From Combretum micranthum (Eukaryota; Streptophyta; Magnoliopsida; Myrtales; Combretaceae): a DNA stretch of 64,000 nucleotides. A program made the position numbers and the translations under genes. The stretch spans positions 1 to 64,000 of the forward strand of contig JAMXBD010002784.1 in assembly GCA_024138025.1 (NCBI GenBank). Reading direction: 5' to 3'. Shown here piece by piece: positions 11,550-22,467 of the stretch. Numbering within the stretch: the stretch's first letter is position 1; each line of letters opens with the position of its first letter. The notes beneath the pieces are model-generated. The model made no database searches, was not told where the DNA came from, and was given only the letters and a program-made list of their open reading frames with translations.

Positions 11550-12125
11550 TTTTTAAGCACCTCCCTACTCAACTACCTCATTGGCATCATCATCATAAAT
11601 GGGGACACTGACAAGGTAATTGTTGACTACTGCGGCCATGTTCTCCTCTTTATTTCTTACAAAATCATCAATTTTTTGGGTAGCTACATCGTCATGTCTA
11701 CTAAGCTGTTCGAGCATGAGCTTAGATCTTCGGATCAAGCTACACCAAATCATCTAAAAATCAAATCGATATGGGGAATTGGTAATTATGACCTAAAACT
11801 TTCTTTCTATTCCTTCATCGACCCAGTTAACCCAAACAACTTCTCTTGAGAAAGCTTAGGTTGTTTGGAGAAATACCACCACATATCTTGTTGCCCTTTC
11901 ATGGTATAGTAGTGGGGGAACAATTGCGAAGTAAGTTGGACTGGAAAATGCTCAGTGGTCATCCTTAAAGCCAATTTGAAGTAGTTGAATACATCTTTCT
12001 AGAGTTTTGAGAAGGGGAACCTCATCTATGTAGACAGCATTTTGAATACTCATCAGAGCTCTATACTTGTAGACTAGGCATTCAATTTGTATCCTAAAGG
12101 AGAGATATGTCCCAATTGACAAGGT
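11550..12125 (-). pseudogene. decayed retroelement ORF, resembling plant 'putative gypsy-type transposon' proteins
   Basis: Minus-strand translations, in more than one frame, give pieces such as FPFSKL, DVFNYFKLAL, a WWYFSKQPK stretch followed by EKLFGLTGSMKE.KESF, and then a charged helical tail (MLEQLSRHDDVATQKIDDF, ending at 11565). The pattern of an aromatic WYYF-like block, then a short K/G-rich block, then W-K-x-x-F recalls the conserved core of proteins annotated in plants as putative gypsy-type transposon (PF04195-like). It carries several stops and frameshifts. The family call is from memory of the pattern and should be treated as tentative. Confidence 0.3.
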
Positions 12126-13616
12126 GCTTAAGAGTGTATCTATCTTTATCCACTACCTCAACTCCTTTGGAGAAAGTCCGCTCTTAGTTCCACTTGGATG
12201 CTATCTCTTCTTGGTGACAATTTTAAACAATCTCTCTATAGGGAGTTTATCCTCACTATCATTAGAGTACATGTCCCTCGGTAAGTTATACATAAATGTG
12301 TTTATACTAACCTCTGAGGAGTTAGCCCTTGAAAATTCCTCTAAACCACTCGTTTCCTTATCCCCTAACACATACTCCATATCTACTCTCTTGTGAGCAC
12401 TAGAGACTTACTCTTATTAACTTTCCTCCAATCTATGTTTCAAAAAAGATGAGCTTACAAAACCTAAATCTCGAAAATAGTTAAATCTTTTGAAATTTTT
12501 GATAGGAATGTTTAGACCTTGAAGAAAAATTTGGCTTTGAGATGAGGAAAACAAAATCTTTAAGAAATTTGAAAAAAGAGCCGAGAAATTTTGAGAAGAT
12601 TTGCAAAGGAATATCGAAACCTTGATGATGAGTGTGAAAGTGGTAAAAGGTTGTGCAACACAAGTATTATAGATAAAGAAAAATCGGAAAAAGGAATGGA
12701 TAATGTGAAAACCCCTGCAGTTTATGTGCACACATGATTCGGTATGATCCCAAAACATCAAACTAGTCTAATCTTCACCACGTGCACATAATGCCCAATC
12801 ACCTGAATTTTGAATTCAAAATTACTCAATAAGCCAATTTTATGTTAGAACTTAAATAAACTCGGGTGCCTTGACTTACCTACTTCGAGAATAACATCCC
12901 CCAACTTGCTTACCTATCACCTACTTCAAGTGCATGGCCTCAAAGTACTAGGCTTGGAATGTGTATCCCTTTGGTTACCTTTTATAGGACATGGATCAAT
13001 GTGAGAAATTGTAGTCTAGATAGTAGAAAAGGGGGTATAGATCAGATGGAACGACTCACACCAACTCAGCAATGTGGTTGACCCCTTAGGAGTTAGGGCT
13101 AGCATTCAAGTTCATACTTTGCTGTTAGTCCACAATGAGGAGGGGGATGGTCATATTGATAGGCTTTATTGTTCATGACCCAATAGAAGATAATCACGTT
13201 CCATTATTCTATATTAGGGCCCAAGCTAAAGTCATCCTCCTCTTACTATCTCTTTCCCACAAAGGTGCTCTTAACCTCATTGGTTCTCTCTATCTCCATA
13301 GAGGTACCATAAACCTCTCGAGCTTGCTATGTCTCCTCAAAGGTGCTCCAAAGAGAACTCTCAACCTGTCCAGCTACTCTCTTTGGAAGTTTACAACCAT
13401 CACCTCAGATACAAGTGGGATGGGTGGAGGGAAGTGGAGGAGAGGAGACCTAATTTATAAATGCTCTCTCTTATGGATATGCCACATGCATAAGATATAT
13501 TTTGTGGGCCTCATTCTAGTATGACCATCATCTTGAAGCAACATGGTAAAGGGCTAAATCTCTTTTGTACAAAATACAACTCATACTATTAACATGATCT
13601 TTGTGTGTGCGTGTGT
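12126..13616. other. unassigned interspersed sequence between two giant LTRs
   Basis: Moderately AT-rich with broken frames on both strands (for example 12417-12761 on - and 13135-13524 on +) whose translations I do not recognise. The composition is unlike the AT-rich intergenic DNA, suggesting old coding sequence, most likely the decayed interior of a retrotransposon. A short (GT)n-like run sits at about 13600-13620. Confidence 0.3.
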
Positions 13617-13619
13617 GTG

Positions 13620-15650
13620 CGTAATGTCCTAATCATTTACAACCTGCCACGTGTTCTTATTCTGTAAAGATACATAAAGGCTCAAAACTCGCTAATACTT
13701 CAATAAATACCATTAAATAATCTCCACTTACACAATGAAAAGAGTGTCTTCAAACCAACAAGCATATGTAAGTATTACACATATATAAACATAAAGCAAT
13801 CACAAACCCTACATGACACTAACATACAATGGCTCATAGAGTCCATCTAGAATAATCAACATACAAACCAATAACAAGATCCATGTCCTAACACAACACA
13901 CTAGTGCATTGAATGCCATAATATAAACATTTCTAATCGGAGTGTCTATCTTCTTGTAACAAGCACTCCTTATCTAATAGTTAGCTGGATAGTCTTCTCC
14001 ACTAACATCCTACCCATAGTCTATTGTGACGTTGTATCCAGATAAATTTAAAGTTATAAGGGTCTCATTTGTACCTATAAAAGAAGAACAGTGAGCGGAG
14101 CTCAATACAATATACTAACATACACATGTGTGTGTATAAACAATGACAAATTCACATGCATCATTATCATATGAATGTAATAAACAACCATTTTATTATT
14201 TGTATCCTTTAGCTCAGCATCTAACAATGGGATAAACTCAATATACCAGAACATACATAAGTATTCATACACACACACACACACATATATATATTGGTTA
14301 TCAGGTACTCCCTAATAACCATGACATCAATAACAACCCTAAGTCTACCTAAATCTTTTCTATGTGTAACTCCACTCTCGGACAATGCCACACATGGATC
14401 ATCAAGTTGCTACAATAATAGTTAAGACACTCTTCATCTATTATCAGTAGCCACGCATGAGCATCACACACATTATTAAGCCAGATAACTAATTAGTCAA
14501 TTTAAGTTTATATCTTAAATAAGCAGAAGCAACAAACAAAGTATACATATACCTAAATCGTTGACTCAACTTAATCCAACTACTAAACACTCTAACTTGA
14601 ATTTACAAAATAAAGCTCATTGTACATGACCTTCAACATGGGAGGTCGTGTAAAAAGTTATTTGGAGGTAGAAAGTATTTTTCAATATACATTACTTTCA
14701 ACACAAGCTGTGTAAAGAGACCATGTAGAAAGCAAATTGAGGGAAAAAGGTATTTTTCATTATACGGGACCTTTAACACAAGTTATTTAAAGCGGTCATG
14801 TAGAAAGCAAATTAAGGGCAGAATGTAAATACCATCGTACACAACTTTTTACACAAGTGGTGTAGGAAGTCATGTAGAAAACGAACAAAGGCTTTTTTGC
14901 ATATTTTACAAAGTTCCAATTTTTCTCCATTCCCAACATTAAAACATGATTAGGAAACCAAACTCAACCCTTCTTCAAGGCCCAAATACCCATTTTAACA
15001 ATTTTTTGCAGCAAAGATTAAAACTTGCATAAAAAAATCATGTTACCTTATTATAAATCTATTAATCCTTTGTATTCTTACTTCCTAAACCTTTCTCCTT
15101 TACATATTTTTCTCAATAATTCTTCTACAATTCATTGTTTCCTAGTTAGAAAGCCGTCATTACACCGTTACGGCAAGAACTTTATCACTCCCACATTTAC
15201 TTTGTTGGAAACAAAAAGAAAAGAAAAGAAAGTCATCACTTATCATGTTATCCTATTAGAATTTCCTCGAAGATTTCAAAGAGTTGTCGAAGGAGAGGAA
15301 GAGCATGTTCTACAGCATATGTAAAAGAAAGGGTGGGAGGCGAAGGTAATTAATATTTAATTTTTATATGTTCCTAACTGCCATATATTTTATAAGATTT
15401 GCATATAGGTAAAAACAACCCTATTTAGGGGAAAAAAAAACTATCTTGCCCCTTTATAAAAAAAATACATAATTATTATTTTCTTGTTATTTGGTTATTA
15501 CACTCTCTCTCTCTCTTAGTCTCACTACTAACTTAAGTTTCAAAATGGTTGCATCAAACTACCCCCAACGCACCATTAACTTTATCTATTTTGCAATTAG
15601 TTGTCTCAATTAAGCACTATAAATGACCTCAAAATATTTGTGAATAGTAA
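13620..15650 (-). mobile_element. diverged giant LTR, same family as 50750-54307 (copy 5; one boundary unknown)
   Basis: The start aligns with the LTR end at 50750: GTAATGTCCTAA, then ACAACCTGCCACGTGTTC, then AAAGGCTC. A second aligned block at about 14290-14410 (TATATATTGGT, GGTACTCCC, GTAACTCCACT, GGACAATG, CACA.GGATCATCA) matches 51490-51610. Further on, a CTAACTGCCATATATTTTAT stretch and CTTGCCC correspond to the 52500-52730 region. The boundary on the high-coordinate side was not found, so 15650 is approximate. Divergence is much greater than between the two copies at 50.7 and 56.4 kb, so this is an older insertion. Confidence 0.55.
14647..14890 (-). repeat. tandem repeat, 75 bp period, about 3.3 units, inside LTR copy 5
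   Basis: CATGTAGAAAGCAAATT starts units at 14722 and 14797, CATGTAGAAAACGAA starts one at 14871, and a diverged CGTGTAAAAAGTTATT starts one at 14647. The spacings are 75, 75 and 74 bases. Each unit contains a TATTTTTCAATATAC / TATTTTTCATTATAC block and an ACACAAG block. The array is in about the same part of the LTR as the GGCCGTGAT clusters of related copies. Confidence 0.75.
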
Positions 15651-16757
15651 ATTAGCACTTTTAAACTTTAAGTTATTAATTGCATAAATATACAAAATTT
15701 GGATACCAAATATAACATTTACCACATCTCTTTATTACCCATTTAATTCTTCTTTCTTCAAAGGCTAAAACCATTGGACGAAATCCCTTGCAACAATACA
15801 AAACTTCTACAAAACATAATCCATATTTATGATTGTAATACTTTTATCCTTTACATGTTACAAAGTCTAAATTGTATGCATGGGCATTATAAGTATTAAA
15901 ATCATCTTCCTCATTGGAAAATGTCATAGTCAACTCTTCCTCCATTATTAAGTAATTATTTTAGAAAAGAAAAAGGAAATTCTATTGTCTATGCTTTTTC
16001 TTGACGTTATTTAATAAATCAAATCCATAATCAATCGTAGTCGCATCTTATATCATTTATTATATTTACTTTAATGAGATTGATCGAAGGGTCTTATCAC
16101 GACCATGGAAGTTTAAAAATCAATTTTTACTATTAAGAAAATACATACCCATTTCTCTTCTAGGATTTGAAAATTCTCTAATCTTTGATACGTATATTTA
16201 AACTAATATAATGGACATTGTAAATGACAAAATTTAATAATTACACAATGATTACTGTGTACTTTGCACCAATTTTAAGAAAACATTGAAATAAAAGGAG
16301 AAGAATTATATAAGCAAATAATTATATGTTTTTTTTATAAATAAAGAAATCTTTAAATCTGCAATCACAAACTAAATAAATGTTTTAATTAAAAATAGTA
16401 TATAGCAATAGCAATGTTACCTTTATTATTAAACAACCTTTAAGTGAGAGAACGAGAATCTGTCCTTTAGCCTCCACTCTAACCTTTTAATGTAATACAA
16501 AATTAAATCATTTATAAAGAAAGGCAAGGATTTATCATATGTTATTTTATGAGAGAGCAAAATAGTCTTTTATAATAAAATATATTAATACCTACCTACC
16601 CCTTATATACATGCCTTTTATTTTAGTAGCCATACCTACAATCTTAAAACCCTAGAGTACTCTTTTAGGAGAACCCACATTAAAGGATTACCAAGAGACT
16701 GGAGATCAAGGTGTTTACGATTGGGAAACGATTAGAAGAAAACCTCAATTTGTTGTT
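15651..16757. other. AT-rich sequence, possibly containing the 5' part of the split LTR ending at 22467
   Basis: No coding sequence recognised. The last few hundred bases (about 16560-16757: CCCCTTATATACATGCC, AAAACCCTAG, then a purine-rich stretch) resemble the promoter/leader part of the giant LTRs. They abut the insertion point of the solo LTR at 16758, so they may be the other half of the LTR that resumes at 20793. Confidence 0.3.
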
Positions 16758-16794
16758 TGTAACATTCTAAATTTAATCAAGACATTACTGCCAC

Positions 16795-16817
16795 GTATAA
16801 TACTTCATGTATTATAC
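16795..16817 (-). promoter_or_regulatory. conserved hairpin near LTR end (copy 2)
   Basis: GTATAATAC, loop TTCAT, GTATTATAC: a perfect 9 bp stem with a 5-base loop. It directly follows GCCAC and lies 37 bases from the LTR terminus. Confidence 0.55.
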
Positions 16818-17504
16818 ACTCAGGCTTTCTTGAATGATATGTTTATGTTGAACGTTGCTAACCAGTTTTAAATTCTAAAATCATTTTGTTAGATTATGAA
16901 ATACTGGATTTAAACTTACAAAATAAACTTTACAAGAACATATTATAATCTACTTTCAAGAGTAGGTCATCTTTCTCAAAAATAACAAAGCTTTTAAAGA
17001 TATTACAAAACTTATGGGCTTCTCAACTAAGCCCTTAAAAGAATATTACAAACTTATAATATAAATTCAGTTCTTAAAACAAATACAAAATAAATTCACG
17101 ATCTTAACCCAGTTCACTCATCCAACAATACCCAAAACCCAAGACAATCTTCGTCATGACCATCAATAACAATAATACCATCATCATCATCCCATAATAA
17201 ACAACATCATCATCTTTAACACAATACCTAGAAAAAGAACAACAAATACAATAATGAGCCGAAGCTCAGTATAAAGTAATATAGGTATACACGGAATATC
17301 ACCCTAGCTTAATTAAATGCAATGCAACAAACAACAAGTTGTTATCTTTAATTTAGAATAAACAAATCAACATTAGAGCACTCACACTCCGGAACAATCC
17401 AGGAAAATGATTTACCATCCCTGGCCCATTACCGCAACAATAAGGGAGCATGTCGGTAGCCCCCACAGGCGATTACCCTAGGGCAAGAATATGAGGGTCC
17501 TAAG

Positions 17505-18095
17505 TAAAGCAGGAAATATGGGTCATCGCCCGAAGGTTGGCCAATCAACCCGCTTAAAAAAGCATTTTTTGGCCGTTTAAAAGCGGGCCAAATCGGCTCG
17601 GCCCATTTAACCCATGGGCTAAAGCTGGCCGAGCTAGGTTAGCCCACAGTTAGCTAGCAGACCAAAAAAAAAAAAAAAAAAGTTTAAAAACAAGAATAAT
17701 GTAATAACATATTAGTAATTATTTATGTATGTTATGAAAAAAATAGATTGATACATGAACCACAAGTATTATAACATTTTTTAAAATATATATTCATTGA
17801 TTTAAACATAATATGATATTTAATAAATCATTTAAAAAAAATTTATATATAAGTAATCAAAATAGCAATAAAATTAGTCGTTAATATATATAAAACCTTA
17901 AAATATATAAATATTCTAATTTTCACATAAATTAACAATAAAAATTAAAAAAATAATTTTGACTCGCGGGCCGGGCCTAAGCCTGGGCTTGGGCCAAGAA
18001 GATATGGCCCTTTTAAAAGTAGGTTGAATTGGCCAAGCTTGTTCAACCCGCTGGCAGGGTCGGGCCGGCTCGTTAACCTACTATTTCCGGCTCTA
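17505..18095. mobile_element. hAT-like non-autonomous element, 591 bp, nested in solo LTR copy 2
   Basis: The left end TAAAGCAGGAAATA and the inverted right end TAGAGCCGGAAATA form the terminal inverted repeats. Flanks are GTCCTAAG (17497-17504) and GTCCTGAG (18096-18103), an 8 bp target duplication with one mismatch, as expected for hAT transposition. Both ends carry subterminal GGGCC / GGCCC and CCCGC boxes in opposite orientation (for example GCGGGCC near 17582, GCGGGCCGGGCC near 17966), typical transposase-binding repeats. The interior is AT-rich with no transposase frame. The uninterrupted family sequence is visible at the equivalent place of copy 1, which confirms the insertion. Confidence 0.8.
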
Positions 18096-19459
18096 GTCCT
18101 GAGTAAACGCAGCTGCTCAGGAGGTTGATATAAGCAATCCGAATACTTACATCTCCGATATAAACTAATAAAGAAAAAGTAATCTCATCTAGAGTTTACA
18201 GCCGTTACTCAACTTTACTTAACTTAATCCATAATTTCACCTAGTTCAATAGTCCACATAAAAAGTGAACTAAATCATATTATATCATATTAAGAATAAG
18301 TAAATATTACACCGATACCATACACCCTATCAATTACTCGTCCAGCCACATATTGGAAGTCATTGCATCATGACAAGTGGCCTAAGCTCTTAAACTATCG
18401 TGTCCACTCGGACAAGGTTGCCGCTCCCCGAACCAGATTCAACTGCATATGCACAACCATCACTCATCAATTATTAAGTCAAGTCTAAGTTTTATTTCAT
18501 TTTTAAGTTGCCTATCCTAGCAATCACCACACAAGTTACTGCGTACCTTTCATATGAAATCCAAACAGAGACTCAAACACCATCTCAATTGATAATCCAG
18601 CTATCCATATATATAATCAATAATTAAACTCATATAAGCATTTAAATTGATTAACCACTTATATCAAACTTTTATTAAAACCTTATTTGATCAAACATTA
18701 AATAAGAACCCCACCATAGTTACGAATCTCGCCCCACCAAAATACAAACAGTTCTCCTTGGTCTGTCAAAATATTTCTTTTCGCTTTGATTATGGTCTCT
18801 TGTTATAAAAACATCATCATGCCATTCATATTCAAAAACATACATATTCAAATCAAACATATATTTGAAACAACATATTCACCATGTTAATATAAGGTAA
18901 TTTTACTCATTAACTTAAACCAATTATTAACTATTAACTCGTTCTAACTAAATCTTAGATAAATTGATTAGAATAAATCATTTAATCCAATTACTAAGCT
19001 AAGTTAATTAAACTTAATTAATCTAAACCATTTCAACTTATTCAAGTCCATTTAGTCAAGTTGAACTTAGGTCTATTAGCTAAGTTCATTTTATATCGAA
19101 TTCTATATGTAATCAAATTATTTATTAAATCTATAAATTCACTAAACTCATGCTTAATTATATCATCCAACAAATATAACATATTAACTATCATTTATCT
19201 ATTTTATTTTAGCTCAAAAAGATTCATTTTATACTTAACTACAAACTTAACAAGCAAACACAAGTTTTTAACTTTGTTTGGAAAACATAGTAGATAGAAA
19301 GAAATAAAATTTCAGCCTTGATATTTTTTGAATTTGCAAAAACTTAAAACATAAAAGTTGTAGATCTCTTTTTAAGCTTTCTATATCCTTTTGAATTACC
19401 TCAATCTAAGTTCGGATGAAAAAATTATGGTCCAAATGCAATGACAGAGGCTAGCAAGA

Positions 19460-19590
19460 GTAAAGTCACGGCCATGACTTTTGAAAACACCAAGATCAGA
19501 GACTAATAAGGGCCGTGTCACACCCATGATTTTTAAAAACATCAAGATTAGAGGCCAGTAAGAAAGAATCACGCCCATGACTTCCAAAAA
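19460..19590 (-). repeat. GTCATGGCCGTGAC boxes in a 51-52 bp tandem repeat (LTR copy 2)
   Basis: On + the boxes are GTCACGGCCATGAC (19465-19478), GTCACACCCATGAT (19517-19530) and ATCACGCCCATGAC (19568-19581), spaced 52 and 51 bases. The sequence between them repeats as well (TTTTGAAAACACCAAGATCAGAG and its variants; ≤20-base cores such as ACA/CCAAGATCAGAG). This is the same box family as in copies 1, 3 and 4, but here arranged as a tandem array. Confidence 0.7.
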
Positions 19591-21069
19591 TCATCTAACC
19601 TGAGCCGTATAAGGGTATAATTACTTGGGTTACGAACTCCCCTGTTTTTCAAACTTTATTTGATCCATTTTTACACATCCTACATCAACTAAAACAACAT
19701 AAAAGCAACATACAACTCAATATACTCACTTAACAACACCAATTACACAAAAACTCTACATCCCCAGCATCGTACAACTTCCAAACTTCATATCCAATAT
19801 TTCAACATTTCATAACTTCTTTCACTCATTCATATACTAATTTTATCATAAACTCTACTTATAACTAACATCAAGACATCATATGTATGTAATAACAACA
19901 ATCAAAACAAAGTAAAACAATTATACTTAGCTTTAGACAATAACATGCAATTGATTTTCTTCTCTACACTTCATCTTCTTCTTTTTATTGTTCTAACTTG
20001 ATTTCATCTTCCTATCTTCATTTTTTGTTTGATTCCTTGCTTAAATCTTGTTGAGATTGAGATTTGAGAGTCGAGATTGAAGAAAGAAAAGAGAAAGAAA
20101 AAGAGAAGGAAAGAAAGAAAGAAAGATTCAGGGAGAGAAAAGGAAAGAGAGAGAATGAAAAAGAAGGCAAAGGTAAAGGAAACAAAAGGAAATAAAAGGA
20201 AAAGGCATAAGGTTTGAGATATTTTTAAATGGGATATTGAGTTTAAACCTTTCTGATAATTACCTTAGTATCAAACTAATAAGAAAATAATTTGAGAACA
20301 TATATATTAGAAGTTTATAACTTGATATAAAAACATAATTCAAAAATATAATTTGTGAAAATCTTATATTTAACTCAGGCTCGGGTTTAAACTAATATTT
20401 TTAAAAAATAATTGATTTCAAAAATAATATTTTAAAAATGAAAGATAACTAAAGTTTAAGGGTTTAGGAGTTTGTAAAACATTTAAAATATTTGTTTTGA
20501 GATTTAGGAATTAAATTTCGAAGACAAAGGAGTCTCAATGAATTTGAAGTGAATAAAAAGTTTGATTCATAAAGAAAAGTCATTGAGGCATATAGAGAAT
20601 TTAAAAGAGTATTTCAAATCTCAAATCTCAATTTCAACTATTTACTAATTTAATTATATCAAATTGTCTATTGATTTCTCTTTGTCTACTCATTTATTTA
20701 TTTACTATCTAACCATGTTCAAAATTAACTATCTATTATATTATTCAATTAAACCGTTTTTAAATTAACTAGTGAGGGTTTAGGGTATTTCATGGTTGGT
20801 GGCAATTGTTGTTTGCCATAGAAGAGGAAAGCGTCATTTGTTTGCAATGTGTTTGCGTTTAGGGGAGAGACCAAAAAACCTTAATCCTTTTGTTGCTTTG
20901 TGTCAATTATTGATCATGAAAGAAGAGAAGAAGGATTATTTTGAATTTAGGCATTATGTTTATAAAAGTATTTATATGTTGATAGGATTTTAATTGGAGT
21001 TTTTATCTATGTGGAGATCAAAGAAGGGATGTTTTGGAGTCTTTTTCGTGTTTTAAAAGTGAAGAGGGT

Positions 21070-21270
21070 AAGAATAGGGTTACGACCATGACACGGGCCG
21101 TGATCTCCTCGGAAGTGGTGAGTTCTAGTCTATTGCGGGCGTGACAAAGGTCTTAATGGTCATCACGCTCCCCATAACGTAGTGTGACATAGGGAGGGAT
21201 GATGTTTTACTTTTTTCCCAAGCCTAACACATCCTCCATCACAGGCGTAATCAATAGGGTGACGTTATAA
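21070..21270 (+). repeat. GGCCGTGAT / GTCATCACG box cluster in LTR copy 4
   Basis: Contains ACGACCATGACACGGGCC, GGGCCGTGATCTCCTCGG, TTGCGGGCGTGAC, GGTCATCACGCTCCCC and CCATCACAGGCGTAATC. The first boxes match those at 8882 in copy 1 (GGCC.ATGATCTCCTCGG). Confidence 0.65.
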
Positions 21271-21748
21271 CTTTGTTTTTACCTTTTTAATGGTCCTCAT
21301 GAACACCTAAATCCTTAGCAAAACATCTGGTACACCTAAACCTAAATAGGAAGGTATATTTAGACCTAAAGTAGTAATAGTTCTCACAATAACTTAGGAA
21401 GCTAGATAACCTTGGGGTATAGTTACTTTCTTAGTTCAAGTAATGAGTTAGTTTTGTTATATGTGATCAGGTGATTCCGATTTTATTGAGTTATCTATTC
21501 CATACTCTGTATTAGGTACGTCATTACCTTGTTTATTTTGTGTGTGTAGATATTAGTATCTAAAATTGACTAATCAATTATTGGTTTTAATTGTTTGTTG
21601 CTTGCACTTGGTTGGATCTCGTAGACCGAGAGTACCGTTTTACTAGGATGGCGCCTCGATGATCTGTGTGTGTCATTGTCTCGAGTGGAGTTGTACACAA
21701 AGAGGATTCTGATAGTCTAAGAGTATTACAAATACGGTATCCATGGTG

Positions 21749-21750
<2 letters not shown>

Positions 21751-21808
<58 letters not shown>
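21751..21808. repeat. 58-base poly-G homopolymer
   Basis: 58 consecutive G bases interrupt LTR copy 4 between ATGGTGTTG-like sequence and ATATG. It is the only long G tract in an AT-rich window. The apparent ORFs across it are poly-Gly / poly-Pro artefacts. It could be a sequencing or assembly artefact, or a real expanded tract replacing the GTATTTGG-like segment present in related copies. Confidence 0.9.
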
Positions 21809-21809
<1 letters not shown>

Positions 21810-22467
21810 TATGTTTTTTTATGGAGTCATGAATTACTCCAAGTTTAGGGTTAGGCACAGATAACCTTAGTCTGTGTTGGTTATTGGCTTAAAGTTTCAG
21901 ATAATGAAAACATGATTTATGTATTAATTATCATGTTGCATATAAACGTGTGTGACGATTGTTCATATGTGTGTGCTTGTGGTTTTAGCGTACTAGCTCT
22001 AGCTCAATCCTTTTTAATTTTTTTTTTGATACAGTTAACAATCATGTGGACCTATGTATCGTTTGTTACTACTGGATAGTAAGTTGGGAATACCGCTAGC
22101 ACTAAAGTTTCTCTAAGTGATGCTTAGAGATCATATGAAGATTAATGGAAACCATGTATTTATTTTTGTGTGAGGTCGGTTTGAAGATTAGCAGGAGCTT
22201 AGTGTTTATTATAGAGTATTTTGTAGTGATAACTTATAACCCTTGTAACATTATTATGGAAAATGTTAGTTAAACTTTTAAAGAATTTAAGTGGATATTT
22301 ATGTGGGTGGTATGGTTACAAGTAAGGGAACTTATAAATTTTGGAGTCATTGATACATGAGTGGCTTTGAAGCATTTATAGTTATAGTAAGTTCTAAGCC
22401 TTTGTATATCCAAACATAATATGGATACATGGTACGGTGTAAATGATCCTAAATTTAGGGCATTACA

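Larger units (their letters stand above)
16758..20792 (-). mobile_element. solo LTR of giant-LTR retrotransposon, about 3.44 kb plus a nested hAT element (copy 2)
   Basis: On + the ends are TGTAACATTCTAAATTT and TTTAGGGTATTTCA, so on the minus strand it runs TG...CA like copies 1 and 3, with which it aligns. Flanks are TTGTT (16753-16757) and TGGTT (20793-20797), an imperfect 5 bp target duplication. Removing the nested hAT element (17505-18095) and its 8 bp duplication leaves about 3436 bases, the family length. No coding frames and no primer binding site are adjacent, so it is a solo LTR. It appears to have inserted into an older LTR on the opposite strand that resumes at 20793. Confidence 0.75.
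20793..22467 (+). mobile_element. 3' part of a giant LTR on + (copy 4), split by solo LTR copy 2
   Basis: Ends CCTAAATTTAGGGCATTACA, matching the LTR end seen inverted at 50750 and 56422. Blocks at 21660-21700 (TGTGTGTCATTGTC, GAGTGGAGTTG) and 21820-21850 (ATTACTCCAAGTTT) match, on the other strand, 51590-51540 and 51440-51425. The beginning is missing at 20793, exactly where solo LTR copy 2 ends, so the first part probably lies left of 16758. No primer binding site follows 22467. It contains a GGCCGTGAT cluster (21070-21270) and the poly-G tract. Confidence 0.6.

Noticed and set aside
21666..21858. ORFs on both strands with long poly-Gly or poly-Pro
   Set aside because: They are translations of the 58-base G run inside an LTR, not genes.
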